Shown: positions 43,631 to 53,162 of the stretch, in pieces
Layout of the letters: each line of letters opens with the position of its first letter
How positions within the stretch are numbered: position 1 is the stretch's first letter
From: Chryseobacterium pennae
GTDB lineage: Bacteria > Bacteroidota > Bacteroidia > Flavobacteriales > Weeksellaceae
Reading direction: 5' to 3'
Length of the DNA: 64,000 nucleotides
NCBI RefSeq assembly: GCF_003385515.1
Contig: NZ_QNVT01000020.1
Span: 57,964-121,963, forward strand
Translations under genes and position numbers: made by a program
The notes under the pieces: generated by a model
Told to the model about the DNA's origin: nothing
Databases searched by the model: none
What the model saw: only the letters and a program-made list of their open reading frames with translations

Positions 43631-44851
43631 TTAAATCTTTCCATTTTTCTTAAAAGCAGAATATGTAATCACCACACTAATGGTCATTAAGATAAATGCC
43701 AGGAAGAATGGCGCTCCTGAAAATTTGAATGGTGCTTCATCATGGGTGAAGAAATAGAACAGATTGGTCATCATAGGCGGGCCAATAATAGAAGTTGCAC
43801 TCATTAAGCTGGTTAATGCTCCCTGAAGCTCCCCTTGTTCATTAGAAGGGACACTTTTTGTAATCACCGATTGTAAAGCCGGACCACAGATTCCACCCAG
43901 GCAGTAAGGAACTAAGAAAGCAAACATCATCCAGCCTTCCGAAGCAAAAGCAAATAATAACAGCCCTACAGCATACATCGCCAGGCCATAATAAATACTC
44001 TTCTGCTCTCCCAATCTTGGGGTTGTCCATCTGATCAGAAGTCCCTGTACCAAACCAACAAGCAGGCCAACAACCCCTAATGAAATCCCGACCATTCTTT
44101 CTGTCCAGTTAAATTTATACATCGTAAAAAAGCTCCAGTTACTCTGTACAGCATGCCCTGCAATATAGATCAAAATCAATGCAGTGATCAGACCTGAAAT
44201 TTCTGGGTGCTTCCCTAAGAATTTAAAAGACCCTACCGGATTGGCACGTTTCCAATCAAACTCTCTTCTTTTATCTTTATCTAAACTTTCAGGAAGAATA
44301 AAATACCCATAAAGGAAATTAAGAAGACACAATACTGCTGCTGCATAGAAAGGAACTCTTGCACCATAATGCCCCAAAACTCCCCCCAGAACAGGTCCTA
44401 TAATAAATCCGAGACCAAAAGCGGCTCCTATCAGTCCAAAGTTTTTAGCCCTGTCCTCATCAGTGGAAATATCAGCAATATAAGCGCTTGCCGTAGTTAC
44501 ACTTGCTCCGGTAATCCCAGCAATCACCCTTCCCAGGAAAAGCCACCAGATAGTTGGAGCTAACGCCAGGAAAATATAATCCACCGCAAATCCGAAAAGT
44601 GAGATCAGAATAATAGGCCTTCTCCCATATTTGTCGCTCAGATTACCTACCAACGGAGAAAAAATAAACTGTGTAAATGCATATGCAAACCCCAGCCAGC
44701 CTCCATATTTTGCGGCTTCACTGATATCTGCATGAATCAACTCTTCAATTAATTTGGGAACAACAGGAATAATGATCCCCCATCCTGTAATATCAATCAG
44801 TAAAGTAATAAATATAAAGCCTATAGCTGCTTTTTTCTTTGAATTTTCCAT
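43631..44851 (-). CDS. TetA-like MFS drug:H+ antiporter
   Basis: The 406-aa 12-TM protein matches the tetracycline-resistance/multidrug type of MFS carrier. Motif A reads GNLSDKYGRRPIIL near residue 68. The antiporter motif C region is GLIGAAFGLGFIIGPVLGGVLG in TM5. GRVIAGITGASVTTASAYIADIS is characteristic of TetA-like proteins. The substrate is not predictable and the sequence alone does not show tetracycline resistance. TAATTTTG just upstream on the minus strand is a good -7 box. Confidence 0.88.
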   Translation of the reverse strand: MENSKKKAAIGFIFITLLIDITGWGIIIPVVPKLIEELIHADISEAAKYGGWLGFAYAFTQFIFSPLVGNLSDKYGRRPIILISLFGFAVDYIFLALAPTIWWLFLGRVIAGITGASVTTASAYIADISTDEDRAKNFGLIGAAFGLGFIIGPVLGGVLGHYGARVPFYAAAVLCLLNFLYGYFILPESLDKDKRREFDWKRANPVGSFKFLGKHPEISGLITALILIYIAGHAVQSNWSFFTMYKFNWTERMVGISLGVVGLLVGLVQGLLIRWTTPRLGEQKSIYYGLAMYAVGLLLFAFASEGWMMFAFLVPYCLGGICGPALQSVITKSVPSNEQGELQGALTSLMSATSIIGPPMMTNLFYFFTHDEAPFKFSGAPFFLAFILMTISVVITYSAFKKNGKI

Positions 44852-45014
44852 GATGATGCAAAATTAATCAAATCTTAAAAATAATGGTTCTAAATTTCAC
44901 TACGTTAAAGAAGTATAATATTGAACAACAGAATCATATTAAAAGACCTGTTGTTTTTGTATTATTTTCAACAATCTAAAAGGCTGAAGATTAAAGATAT
45001 GGCAACCATAAAAT

Positions 45015-45056
45015 AAAAAGACCTGATTTCAAATGAACATGAAACAGGTCTTTTTT
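45015..45056 (-). terminator. Terminator after the Ig-like surface protein
   Basis: AAAAAGACCTG (45015-45025) and CAGGTCTTTTTT (45045-45056) form an 11-bp stem with extra pairing TTTCA/TGAAA inside. It lies just past the stop of the 45077 gene. Confidence 0.75.
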
Positions 45057-45076
45057 ATTATTAAATTGATATATTA

Positions 45077-46348
45077 CTAGTTACTATTAGGTTTTGCAGT
45101 GATCATACGGTTAGTGATGATGCATTTGATGAGGCAGCTCTTCTTCAAGGTAACCTTTACCACATTGCTATACTGATAAGCTGTAACATCTCCATTAAGA
45201 GTTGATCTTACTCCACGGCGGTAATAAGTGGTCTGTGTCACTGCCAGCGCATCATACGTCGCAGAAGTAGCATTAGTGATGTTTGTAAATGTTACATTAT
45301 CTGTTGAGCTCTGCCACTGATAGCTTGCTGTTCCTGTTAACTGAGCGGCTGCAGTTTGTGTAAAGGCTGCCGGGTCACTGCTGATATCCAGACAAACTGT
45401 TTGATCAGCTCCAATGGTTCCGGGATCATTCACTGCATTTACAAAAAGTCTTCCGGTATTCGAGTTCGCCTGGAATGAACAGGTATGGAAGCTGGATTTA
45501 GCTACCACTCTGTACTGATTATTATTGAATCCTGCAGGGATATTATTAATGTTAAGCGTTGAACTGGTAACATTACTATAATTAACTCCATTGGTAAGAT
45601 TCGTCCATGTAGAACCGTTTAATATCTGCCACTGGTAAGTAACATTCGCAGGAGTCTCATCAATATCTGTATTGCTTATAACTGCTGTCATCGTAGTGGA
45701 TCCTCCCACAGGAACTGTTCTGTCTGAAGGTTGAGACAAATAAGTCATAGGATCTATATAATATTCTGAAAGGATATTGTAAACCCTCATTTCATTGAAT
45801 GTAAAGCCAATTCCAAAGTCTGAATAAGACAGTCTGACTTCATCCCATGCAACAGTAGGCATTACTTTAATAATTTTTCTAGACTGGCTATCCCCAAAAT
45901 CAAAGAAAAAGTGCCCTCCAACCGGAGTTGAATACACCTCCTGTCCGTTATTAAAGAATCTGAAACTAGCATCATTGAAACTGGCATTAAAATTAAAGCC
46001 TTCAGAAGAGAAATCTATATATACAGGCTTGTTTGCCGGAAAGTCACTTCCGGTTGTTCCCACACTGATATAAATAGGACATATCCCAGCTCCGATTCCA
46101 GGTTTAAGGGAAGCATATGAATTGACATCTATATCTGTCATATTATTGGCATTAGCTGCCACTGCTCCCACCTTTAAACAGGGGGGAAAGATAGTAATAA
46201 AATTAGCATACTGAGCGGAAGTATTAGTATCTAATAATCTCCCACAACCGCCCATAGGCAGGGAAACCATTTCCTGAGAAATCATTTTATTTGATACTAA
46301 GAGGCATAATGCCATAAAAATGTACCGTAGTATTGAATTTGTTTTCAT
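45077..46348 (-). CDS. Secreted protein with Ig-like repeats
   Basis: I place the start at the ATG at 46348 (MKTNSILRYIFMALCLL; about 423 aa), which gives a clean signal peptide cleaving after SQE; 15 more codons are open upstream. The C-terminal half has two Ig-like domains of the kind common in Bacteroidota surface proteins: PSDRTVPVGGSTTMTAVIS...YQWQILNGSTW...YRVVAKS, and a second with YQWQSSTDNVTFTNITNATS. It ends YQYSNVVKVTLKKSC plus a short basic tail and lacks the usual type IX secretion C-terminal domain, so it may be truncated or exported differently. It is probably in an operon with the protein encoded upstream. Confidence 0.7.
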   Translation of the reverse strand: MKTNSILRYIFMALCLLVSNKMISQEMVSLPMGGCGRLLDTNTSAQYANFITIFPPCLKVGAVAANANNMTDIDVNSYASLKPGIGAGICPIYISVGTTGSDFPANKPVYIDFSSEGFNFNASFNDASFRFFNNGQEVYSTPVGGHFFFDFGDSQSRKIIKVMPTVAWDEVRLSYSDFGIGFTFNEMRVYNILSEYYIDPMTYLSQPSDRTVPVGGSTTMTAVISNTDIDETPANVTYQWQILNGSTWTNLTNGVNYSNVTSSTLNINNIPAGFNNNQYRVVAKSSFHTCSFQANSNTGRLFVNAVNDPGTIGADQTVCLDISSDPAAFTQTAAAQLTGTASYQWQSSTDNVTFTNITNATSATYDALAVTQTTYYRRGVRSTLNGDVTAYQYSNVVKVTLKKSCLIKCIITNRMITAKPNSN

Positions 46349-46436
46349 CACGAATAATTTTAATCTGTTAATTGTACACGAAAGGATACTCATCCTTAAT
46401 TGAAGGATGATGCTAATGACTGTATGTCACTTAAAA

Positions 46437-47021
46437 TTATTTGATTACAAATACAATATTCACGAAGGAACAGGCTGTGGCTGTTCCTACCACATCATAG
46501 CGCAGGATTCCATTAGCATCAATGCTTACATTCCTTAAAACACTGCCGTCAAAATCTGTTACATAATAGTACAGATCGGTAGCATTTAGAAAGAAAGGAA
46601 TGGCTGCAGGAGCTCCTGTACTGGTGACTTTCGGAGTTGAAAACTGTGTCTTGTATAATTGGTATAGATCCAATGTCCTACCCGTACCTAGCGTAGAAGT
46701 ATCAATGCTGATAGAGGGCATGTAGAAGAACTTAACAATGTTTCCACTGATGGGAACCCAGTTTGGGGCAGCAGGTGTTCCGATGTTTTGGGTTAATGCC
46801 TGTCTTTTCAGATCATAAACCAACAGCCCATTTGCTGGAGTGGCTACTGTAGTAAGATCAGAAATTCTGGGGATTAATACACCTTTATTAGTGCTGGTAA
46901 CATCTAAAGCAGAACTTTTATCCGGGTTAGATATCCCAATCCCTACCTGTGCAGAAATAGCGCTACCGACACAAAGTGCCGCAGCAACGAATAATTTTTC
47001 GAATTTTATTTTTGTTTTGTT
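46437..47021 (-). CDS. Exported surface protein lacking a canonical start codon
   Basis: The C-terminal 128 residues follow a possible TTG at 46823. The same frame continues upstream without a stop to 47078 and encodes an obvious signal peptide (KIKFEKLFVAAALCVGSAIS, then AQ) plus the VGIGISNPDKSSALDVTSTN / KGVLIPRISDL opening typical of Bacteroidota adhesin-like surface proteins. No ATG, GTG or TTG exists in that frame before the signal peptide. Either an ATT/ATA codon is used, the start codon was lost, or a one-base error lies in the A-rich stretch; an ATG at 47055-47057 is in another frame. The end coordinate is approximate. It is followed by the Ig-like gene. Confidence 0.6.
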   Translation of the reverse strand, partial: NKTKIKFEKLFVAAALCVGSAISAQVGIGISNPDKSSALDVTSTNKGVLIPRISDLTTVATPANGLLVYDLKRQALTQNIGTPAAPNWVPISGNIVKFFYMPSISIDTSTLGTGRTLDLYQLYKTQFSTPKVTSTGAPAAIPFFLNATDLYYYVTDFDGSVLRNVSIDANGILRYDVVGTATACSFVNIVFVIK

Positions 47022-47450
47022 TTTTGTAAATATATAATAATTTGCTACATAATTCCATATTTTTTTATTTTTTTTTAACTAAAATTATTATTTATGCATA
47101 AACATCAAAAAATGAGTATTATTAAGGTATTGCACGAAATTTTTAATCTCTAAAATTTGATTTATTCACGAATAATTCTACTTTATGTTAAATTCGATCA
47201 CTTTTAACATGCAAAAATTGTTTAAAAATGTACAAGTTGGGAAATGTATTAAAAATAAGTAATGGACAATAAGAAGAATATTGATTCACAGCAAGGCAAT
47301 AGTCTACTCACTTATACGGAACCATAAGAACAATATAATCTTACAGGTAAAGCTTCTTCAAATCAATGAAAAAACAAAATGCTCGAAACGAAAAGGAAAT
47401 AAAAAAAGCCTTTCGAAAGAAAGGCTTTTACTAATTTATTGTAGTTTGTA
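47022..47450. other. Intergenic region upstream of the surface-protein pair, about 430 bp
   Basis: It holds the AT-rich leader of the 46437 gene (with long A/T runs at 47060-47080) and, at its right end, the secDF terminator. The middle has no convincing ORF; short open frames there start and end within A/T-rich noise. I see no RNA gene. Confidence 0.5.
47404..47429 (-). terminator. Terminator of secDF
   Basis: AAAAGCCTTTC and GAAAGGCTTTT form a perfect 11-bp stem with loop GAAA. On the minus strand it is followed by TTTTTTT. It lies about 22 nt past the secDF stop. Confidence 0.85.
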
Positions 47451-50345
47451 TTATTTTGAAGCAAGCACTTCTTTTTCGGAAGTTGTTTTTCCGTGTACCT
47501 CTTCTTCTTTTCCTTTCTTAAGGAAGTCATAGGCAATTGCCGATGCAACAAAGATAGATGAGTAAGTACCAAATCCAATACCGATTAACAGAGCAAACAT
47601 GAATCCTCTCAGATTATCACCCCCGAAGATGAAGATCGCAAGGATCACCAAAATCGTAGTGAATGAAGTGTTGAATGTTCTACCCAACGTACTTGAAATA
47701 GAGTCATCAAATAATCCAGCTAATGTCAGAGATTTCTTCTCTCTCAGGTATTCTCTAATTCTGTCGAAGATAATCACCGTATCGTTGATTGAGTATCCTA
47801 ATACCGTAAGGATCGCAGCAATGAAATCCTGGTTGATCTCCATGTTGAACGGCATATATTTGTGAAGTAATGAATACGTTCCTAAAATAATAACCGCATC
47901 GTGGAATAATGCTGCTACAGCACCTAAAGAGAACTGCCATTTTCTAAATCTGAATAAGATATATAAGAAAATACCTCCTAATGCAGCCACTACAGCAAGA
48001 ATACCGTGCGTCTGAATATCATCAGCTACCGTAGGTCCTACTTTTTCAGATGAAATAATACCAGCGTGATCTTTGTCTGCAGATTTAAACTCATTTAAAG
48101 TAATTTTAGAAGGAAGATCTCCTTTTAATCCTTCAAATAGTTTCTGCTCAATTGTTTGGTCAGCTTTTAAAGATTCGTCTTCAATAAGGTAATCTGTAGA
48201 AATTTTCAACTGTTTAGAGTTTCCGAAAGTCTTAGCTTCTACAGAAGAGTTCTTACCATCTTCAGTTTTAAATAGTTTTACTAATTTTTCTTCAACATCA
48301 TTAGCATTAACTTCTTTATCAAATCTTACTACATAGTTTCTACCTCCTGTAAAGTCGATACCGTATTTAAATCCGTGAGTAACCATAGATATAATACAGA
48401 TTACCGTTAACACAGCAGAGATAATGTAAGCATATTTTCTCTTTCCAATGAAATCGATCCAGGTATTTCTGAATAAGTTCTTCGTAGGAGGAGTCCACAC
48501 AGAAAGCTGTTTACCTTTGTTCAGTCTGCTGAAGATCATTACTCTTGATAATAATACAGAAGTGAACAATGTCATGATAATACCGATCATCAACGTCAAT
48601 GCGAAACCTTTAATAGGCCCTGTTCCAAAGAAGAACAATACAACTGCAGTAAGTAACGTAGTAGAGTGACCGTCAATAATCGCACTTAATGCGTGTTTGA
48701 AACCGTCTTTATAAGCTTCTAAGATGCTTTTACCAGCAAATAATTCTTCTTTAGTTCTTTCATAGATAATTACGTTCGTATCTACCGCCATGGCCATCGT
48801 CAATACGATACCAGCGATACCAGGAAGCGTAAGAGTAAAGTCTCCGGAATCCATAATTCCGAAAATATAGAATAAATTAATTACCATTGCAATTACAGCG
48901 TACACTCCGGCACCACCGTAATAGAAAATGATATAAACAATGATAATTAGGAATGCGATTGCAAATGAAATCATACCCGCGTCGATAGATTCCTGTCCTA
49001 ATGACGGACCTACCTGAGTAGCCTGAACTACTTTAGCACCAGCAGGTAATTTACCAGCACCTAACACGTCTACCAGTTCTTTAGCTTCCTCCTGAGAGAA
49101 GTTACCAGAAATCTGAGTTCTACCGTTAGGGATAGCATTTACAACGTTTGGAGCAGTATAGACTCTGTTATCAAGAGTTACAGCTACTGGCTTCCCAACG
49201 TTTTTCTCCGTTAAAGTTTTCCATTCTTTTGCTCCTTTAGAGTCCATCTGCATATCTACAACTACCCTGCTCAATTCGTCGTAGCTGATATTTGCAGTTT
49301 CTACCGCACCGTCTACCGGAGCTTTCTGGTTGATGTTACTTCTGATTGCATACAATACTAAATCATCAGGACTTGTAGCTTCAGGTTTGTAACCCCACAT
49401 GAACTGTGTATATTTAATGTTTGCAGGACGTAAAGCCATTCCTACTTTGCTGTTCAAGATCTTGTTTACAGCAGCTGTATCAGACAATTTTACGTTAGCA
49501 ACACCATTACTTCTTAATTTGTCAAGCTGTAAAAGGTTCATGAAGTTCACATTTTTTGCAACTCCCATAGAATCTCCTTTTGCAGCAACCATAGTTGTCA
49601 ATGTCTGGAAATAAGGTGCTACTTCAGGAACCTGCTGTACTTCCCAGAACTGAAGTTTTGCAGAAGTCTGAAGCATTTTCTTTACCTTATCGATATCCTT
49701 CATACCAGGCATCTCTACAGAAATTCTAGCTGTACCAGGTACTCTCTGAACGTTTGGCTGGATCGCTCCAAGCTTATCAATTCTCGTTCTGATTACCTCG
49801 AAAGCTGTTCCTACAGAAAGATCAATTCTTCTTTTAACAATACTTTTTACCTGCTCATCAGTAGTGTTGTACTTGATTTCAGATAAAGTTGTGTTTCCGA
49901 AAAGTTCCGGGTCAGCAAGCTTTAAGTTCGTACCTTTTGCTTTGTTAATCGCATCGAACTGTTCAAAGAAATTGTCGATGTAAGATTTTGTTGAGTTTTT
50001 CTGAGCTTCATCAGTCTTATTTAAAGCTTCAATAAGAACAGGATTGGTAGAATAATTGGTTAAATCATTTACCAAATCTCTTTGGTTAATTTCCAATAGA
50101 ACGTTGATCCCTCCTTTTAAGTCAAGACCCAATTTCATTTCCTTGTCTTTAGCTTTTGAATAATAAAGCTTTGTATACCCAAGATTAAGAGTATCTTCTT
50201 TGATTCGCTTGATCTCTTTCTCGTTTCCTTTCGCAGCTTCGATCTGCGATTCAATTTTGCTGGCGTACCAGGTTGGTAATAGCTCGTTTAAGCAAATCAA
50301 CCCCAGGACAATAGCAACAATTGTAATAAGCCCTTTTCCTTGCAT
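47451..50345 (-). CDS. secDF: Fused protein-export membrane protein SecDF
   Basis: SecDF uses the proton-motive force to pull exported proteins through SecYEG. The 964-aa protein fuses SecD (about 1-610; GLDLKGGINVLLEI near 75, large periplasmic domain, then GPSLGQESIDAG and VDTNVIIYERTKEEL) to SecF (about 640-940; GIDFTGGRNYVVRF, then VGPTVADDI and NDTVIIFDRIREYLRE). The fusion is the usual form in Bacteroidota. TATATTTG on the minus strand at 50382-50375 is its probable -7 box. Confidence 0.97.
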   Translation of the reverse strand: MQGKGLITIVAIVLGLICLNELLPTWYASKIESQIEAAKGNEKEIKRIKEDTLNLGYTKLYYSKAKDKEMKLGLDLKGGINVLLEINQRDLVNDLTNYSTNPVLIEALNKTDEAQKNSTKSYIDNFFEQFDAINKAKGTNLKLADPELFGNTTLSEIKYNTTDEQVKSIVKRRIDLSVGTAFEVIRTRIDKLGAIQPNVQRVPGTARISVEMPGMKDIDKVKKMLQTSAKLQFWEVQQVPEVAPYFQTLTTMVAAKGDSMGVAKNVNFMNLLQLDKLRSNGVANVKLSDTAAVNKILNSKVGMALRPANIKYTQFMWGYKPEATSPDDLVLYAIRSNINQKAPVDGAVETANISYDELSRVVVDMQMDSKGAKEWKTLTEKNVGKPVAVTLDNRVYTAPNVVNAIPNGRTQISGNFSQEEAKELVDVLGAGKLPAGAKVVQATQVGPSLGQESIDAGMISFAIAFLIIIVYIIFYYGGAGVYAVIAMVINLFYIFGIMDSGDFTLTLPGIAGIVLTMAMAVDTNVIIYERTKEELFAGKSILEAYKDGFKHALSAIIDGHSTTLLTAVVLFFFGTGPIKGFALTLMIGIIMTLFTSVLLSRVMIFSRLNKGKQLSVWTPPTKNLFRNTWIDFIGKRKYAYIISAVLTVICIISMVTHGFKYGIDFTGGRNYVVRFDKEVNANDVEEKLVKLFKTEDGKNSSVEAKTFGNSKQLKISTDYLIEDESLKADQTIEQKLFEGLKGDLPSKITLNEFKSADKDHAGIISSEKVGPTVADDIQTHGILAVVAALGGIFLYILFRFRKWQFSLGAVAALFHDAVIILGTYSLLHKYMPFNMEINQDFIAAILTVLGYSINDTVIIFDRIREYLREKKSLTLAGLFDDSISSTLGRTFNTSFTTILVILAIFIFGGDNLRGFMFALLIGIGFGTYSSIFVASAIAYDFLKKGKEEEVHGKTTSEKEVLASK

Positions 50346-50374
50346 TTTGTTATAACTACGTTAAATTAAGTCGG

Positions 50375-50382
50375 CAAATATA
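50375..50382 (-). promoter_or_regulatory. -7 element of secDF
   Basis: TATATTTG on the minus strand, 30 nt before the ATG; a full TAnnTTTG match. No TTG at the expected -33 distance. Confidence 0.45.
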
Positions 50383-50561
50383 ATGATTTTCTTGTATTTT
50401 ATGAATTTTTAACAACAGAAATGGTTTATTTTCAGATATATCAGCATTCTGATTTCTATTTAAGATTTAACAATTATTTCGTGGTATCTTAATGAAGTTT
50501 TCAAAATTTAATTGGTATAAAATTTTCATTCATCTTTCAACGCACTAACTATCAAAATATT

Positions 50562-51938
50562 ATGAGAAATTTACTTTTTAGCCTAAGTATTGTTTCTTCC
50601 TTAATCGTTAATGCTCAAAGCATTAATTTGGAAGAATTTGCCACCGGATTAACCAGTCCGGTCGAGATTACGAATGCCAATGACAGTAGGTTATTCGTTG
50701 TTCAGCAGAATGGTATAATAAAGATTATCCAGCCTAATGGCTCCATTAATACCACCAATTTTCTGGATATTACCTCAAAAATTCTTTATGGAGGAGAAAG
50801 AGGGCTTTTAGGGCTCGCCTTCCATCCTCAATACCCAACTAATGGGTATTTTTTTGTGTATTATAACAACACTGCGGGAAATATTATCGTTGCCAGGTAC
50901 AAAGTAAGTACCACCAATTCCAATGCAGCAGATCCCAGCTCTGAGAAAATCCTTCTGAACATTCCAAAGCCATTCGCTAACCATAATGGTGGAAGCATTC
51001 ATTTTGCCCCTGACGGAAAACTCTGGATTGTAACAGGAGATGGTGGAAGTGGTGGCGATCCTAACAACAATGCACAAAACAAAAACTCACTTCTCGGAAA
51101 AATGTTGAGAATAGATGTGAATGCCACAGATCCGGTTCCATACAATATTCCTCCTGACAATCCTTTTGCCGGGGCTGGCGTTGACGGAGCAGATGAAGTG
51201 TGGGCTTACGGACTTCGGAATGCCTGGAAATTTTCATTTGATCTCAATGCAGGAAATACTATGATTGCAGATGTAGGCCAGGGAGCAATTGAAGAAATCA
51301 ACAGAATGCCCGTCACACAGGCCGGAATCAATTACGGATGGCGTTGCTATGAAGGAAATACAGCCTATAATACTGCAGGATGTGCTGCTCAGTCTTCTAT
51401 GACATTCCCTGTTGCCATCTATGATCATTCTGATGGAAAATGCTCTATCACCGGAGGCTACGTTTATGCAGGTTCTCAATATCCTTCACTTCAGGGAAAA
51501 TATTTCTTTGCAGACTATTGTTCCGATCAAATAGGCATTCTGAGTACTGATAATTCGATCATATGGACCTCTGCTTACAGCGGAAACGGCTTCTCCTCCT
51601 TCGGTCAGGATTCACAAAAGGAATTGTATGTGGCAGCAGTCACCAGTGGAAAGATCTTTAAAATTACAACAGGAACTTTAGCTACTCAGGAAAATAACAG
51701 TTTAGACAAAATCAGCATTTATCCTAACCCAGCCACTGAAGAGATTTTCGTTCATGGCATCAGGGAGAAGAATTTAACACTGGAGATCATCAATACAGAA
51801 GGACGGAAAGTACTGGAATCTAAACAGGTTATCAATGGTAAAAGCATTAGTATTTCCAGAATTCCGGCAGGAGTTTATTTTATCAATCTGAAACTAGGAG
51901 ACATGAAATCATATAGTCAGAAACTGATCATCAAATAA
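50562..51938 (+). CDS. Secreted PQQ-dependent sugar dehydrogenase-like protein with type IX sorting domain
   Basis: The 458-aa protein has a signal peptide (cleavage after VNAQ), then a six-bladed beta-propeller of the glucose/sorbosone dehydrogenase family (about 25-375): GGERGLLGLAFHPQYPTNGY, NHNGGSIHFAPDGKLWIVTGDG with the active-site His region, and DEVWAYGLRNAWKFSFD. Residues about 385-458 form a type A T9SS C-terminal domain (KISIYPNPATEEIFV, LEIINTEGRKV, GVYFINLKLG, KLIIK). It should be secreted across the outer membrane by the type IX system. The sugar substrate and true PQQ dependence are inference. Confidence 0.92.
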   Translation: MRNLLFSLSIVSSLIVNAQSINLEEFATGLTSPVEITNANDSRLFVVQQNGIIKIIQPNGSINTTNFLDITSKILYGGERGLLGLAFHPQYPTNGYFFVYYNNTAGNIIVARYKVSTTNSNAADPSSEKILLNIPKPFANHNGGSIHFAPDGKLWIVTGDGGSGGDPNNNAQNKNSLLGKMLRIDVNATDPVPYNIPPDNPFAGAGVDGADEVWAYGLRNAWKFSFDLNAGNTMIADVGQGAIEEINRMPVTQAGINYGWRCYEGNTAYNTAGCAAQSSMTFPVAIYDHSDGKCSITGGYVYAGSQYPSLQGKYFFADYCSDQIGILSTDNSIIWTSAYSGNGFSSFGQDSQKELYVAAVTSGKIFKITTGTLATQENNSLDKISIYPNPATEEIFVHGIREKNLTLEIINTEGRKVLESKQVINGKSISISRIPAGVYFINLKLGDMKSYSQKLIIK

Positions 51939-51959
51939 TTTTTATTTTTAAATAAAAGT

Positions 51960-53159
51960 TTATGCCTCAATATTCTGTATTGGGGCATTTTTCATTAAAT
52001 AAAATACTACAGAAAAGACAGGAATTAAAAAACATAATCTTTCAGGCTTTGAAAATCTTTCAATTTCCTGATCAAAAAGCATATTATTAAAAATGGAAAC
52101 AGTGAGTACAGCTGACACAAAAAATAAAATCTCAAATCCGTTTACCTTCTGAAAATGTCTCACCGTTTTAAACTGAGTATCCAATATCTCAAAACCAAGA
52201 AACAGAATCATATACGAAAATGACCATATCCTGAAGGTATCCCAAGCAATAGCATGCAATAGCAGAGGAAATAGTGATATTATATACAGCAGGAGAATTG
52301 TATATTGATTCACTTTTCGGAATTGTTTATAGAGTACAAAGAACATAAAAGCTATTGGAATTCCAAATTTAACAGGAATTCCGAAAGAGTAAATTTTTAA
52401 AAAAAATGTTGGACTTTCCTGTTTCAGATAATTTAGAAAGCTTTCTGTATAGGCATCTGCAACCACACCTGAAACCCGATCACTTATCAATCCGGAATAT
52501 TTTAAATACTGAAAAATCAGATCACGATTGTCTTTTCCGAAAAACTCCTGATATACAGAAATTAAAAAGGTAGCTCCCATCGGAATGATGAGAAAAAAAG
52601 CTGCTTTTTTCAATACTGCTGATGTAAAGACCGGCTTATGGCCTTTCCATTCACTTACCAATAAAGCAAAAAGGCAAATCGGAAGCATGATAAAGAATGT
52701 AATTTCGTGTATCATCACACTGACTGTACACAGCAAAGATGCCCACCAATATTTTTTATTCCGAATAAGAAACAGGGCCAGCATTGTCAACAGAAAAATC
52801 ACATGATCCAAATACCCGATAAGATGTGCAGACAATATGGCATATTGAGACAGAAAAAAGACTACATAAAAAAGAACCTTATGAATGCTGTAATTTTGTA
52901 GAGTATGCTTAACTGCAGTAATGAGTATCGTCACATATAGTAAAAATAATATCACTGCAGATAATATCTGTATCTGGTACTCATTTTTTTCAAAAAAAAA
53001 TCCGAAAATCTCACCAGCAAAGCCCCTCTTGATGAATCCAAACCTATAGTCCATCAGCCAATGCGACTGAGACCATTCATTGGGCCATCTTACCGTCTTA
53101 AAAAAACTGAAAGAAAGTGTATAAATATATAGAAATATGACTAGAGCTTTATGTCTCAT
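51960..53159 (-). CDS. Polytopic membrane protein of unknown function, 399 aa
   Basis: About ten hydrophobic helices are spread over the length. The first periplasmic loop contains WSQSHWLMDYRFGFIKRGFAGEI, with a possible membrane-proximal DYRFG(F)IKRG motif. The overall look (many TMs, WLMDYRFGFIKRG, HIETFF-like second loop) resembles GT-C-type or polysaccharide-polymerase-like membrane proteins, but no family is assigned. It starts 3 nt after the hemN stop and is thus cotranscribed with hemN. It converges on the sugar dehydrogenase gene with only 21 nt between stops. Confidence 0.7.
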   Translation of the reverse strand: MRHKALVIFLYIYTLSFSFFKTVRWPNEWSQSHWLMDYRFGFIKRGFAGEIFGFFFEKNEYQIQILSAVILFLLYVTILITAVKHTLQNYSIHKVLFYVVFFLSQYAILSAHLIGYLDHVIFLLTMLALFLIRNKKYWWASLLCTVSVMIHEITFFIMLPICLFALLVSEWKGHKPVFTSAVLKKAAFFLIIPMGATFLISVYQEFFGKDNRDLIFQYLKYSGLISDRVSGVVADAYTESFLNYLKQESPTFFLKIYSFGIPVKFGIPIAFMFFVLYKQFRKVNQYTILLLYIISLFPLLLHAIAWDTFRIWSFSYMILFLGFEILDTQFKTVRHFQKVNGFEILFFVSAVLTVSIFNNMLFDQEIERFSKPERLCFLIPVFSVVFYLMKNAPIQNIEA

Positions 53160-53162
53160 TCT

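Noticed and set aside
43631..44851. A tetracycline-resistance gene
   Set aside because: TetA-like MFS motifs are common to many drug and metabolite antiporters; no TetR partner or mobile context supports a resistance call.
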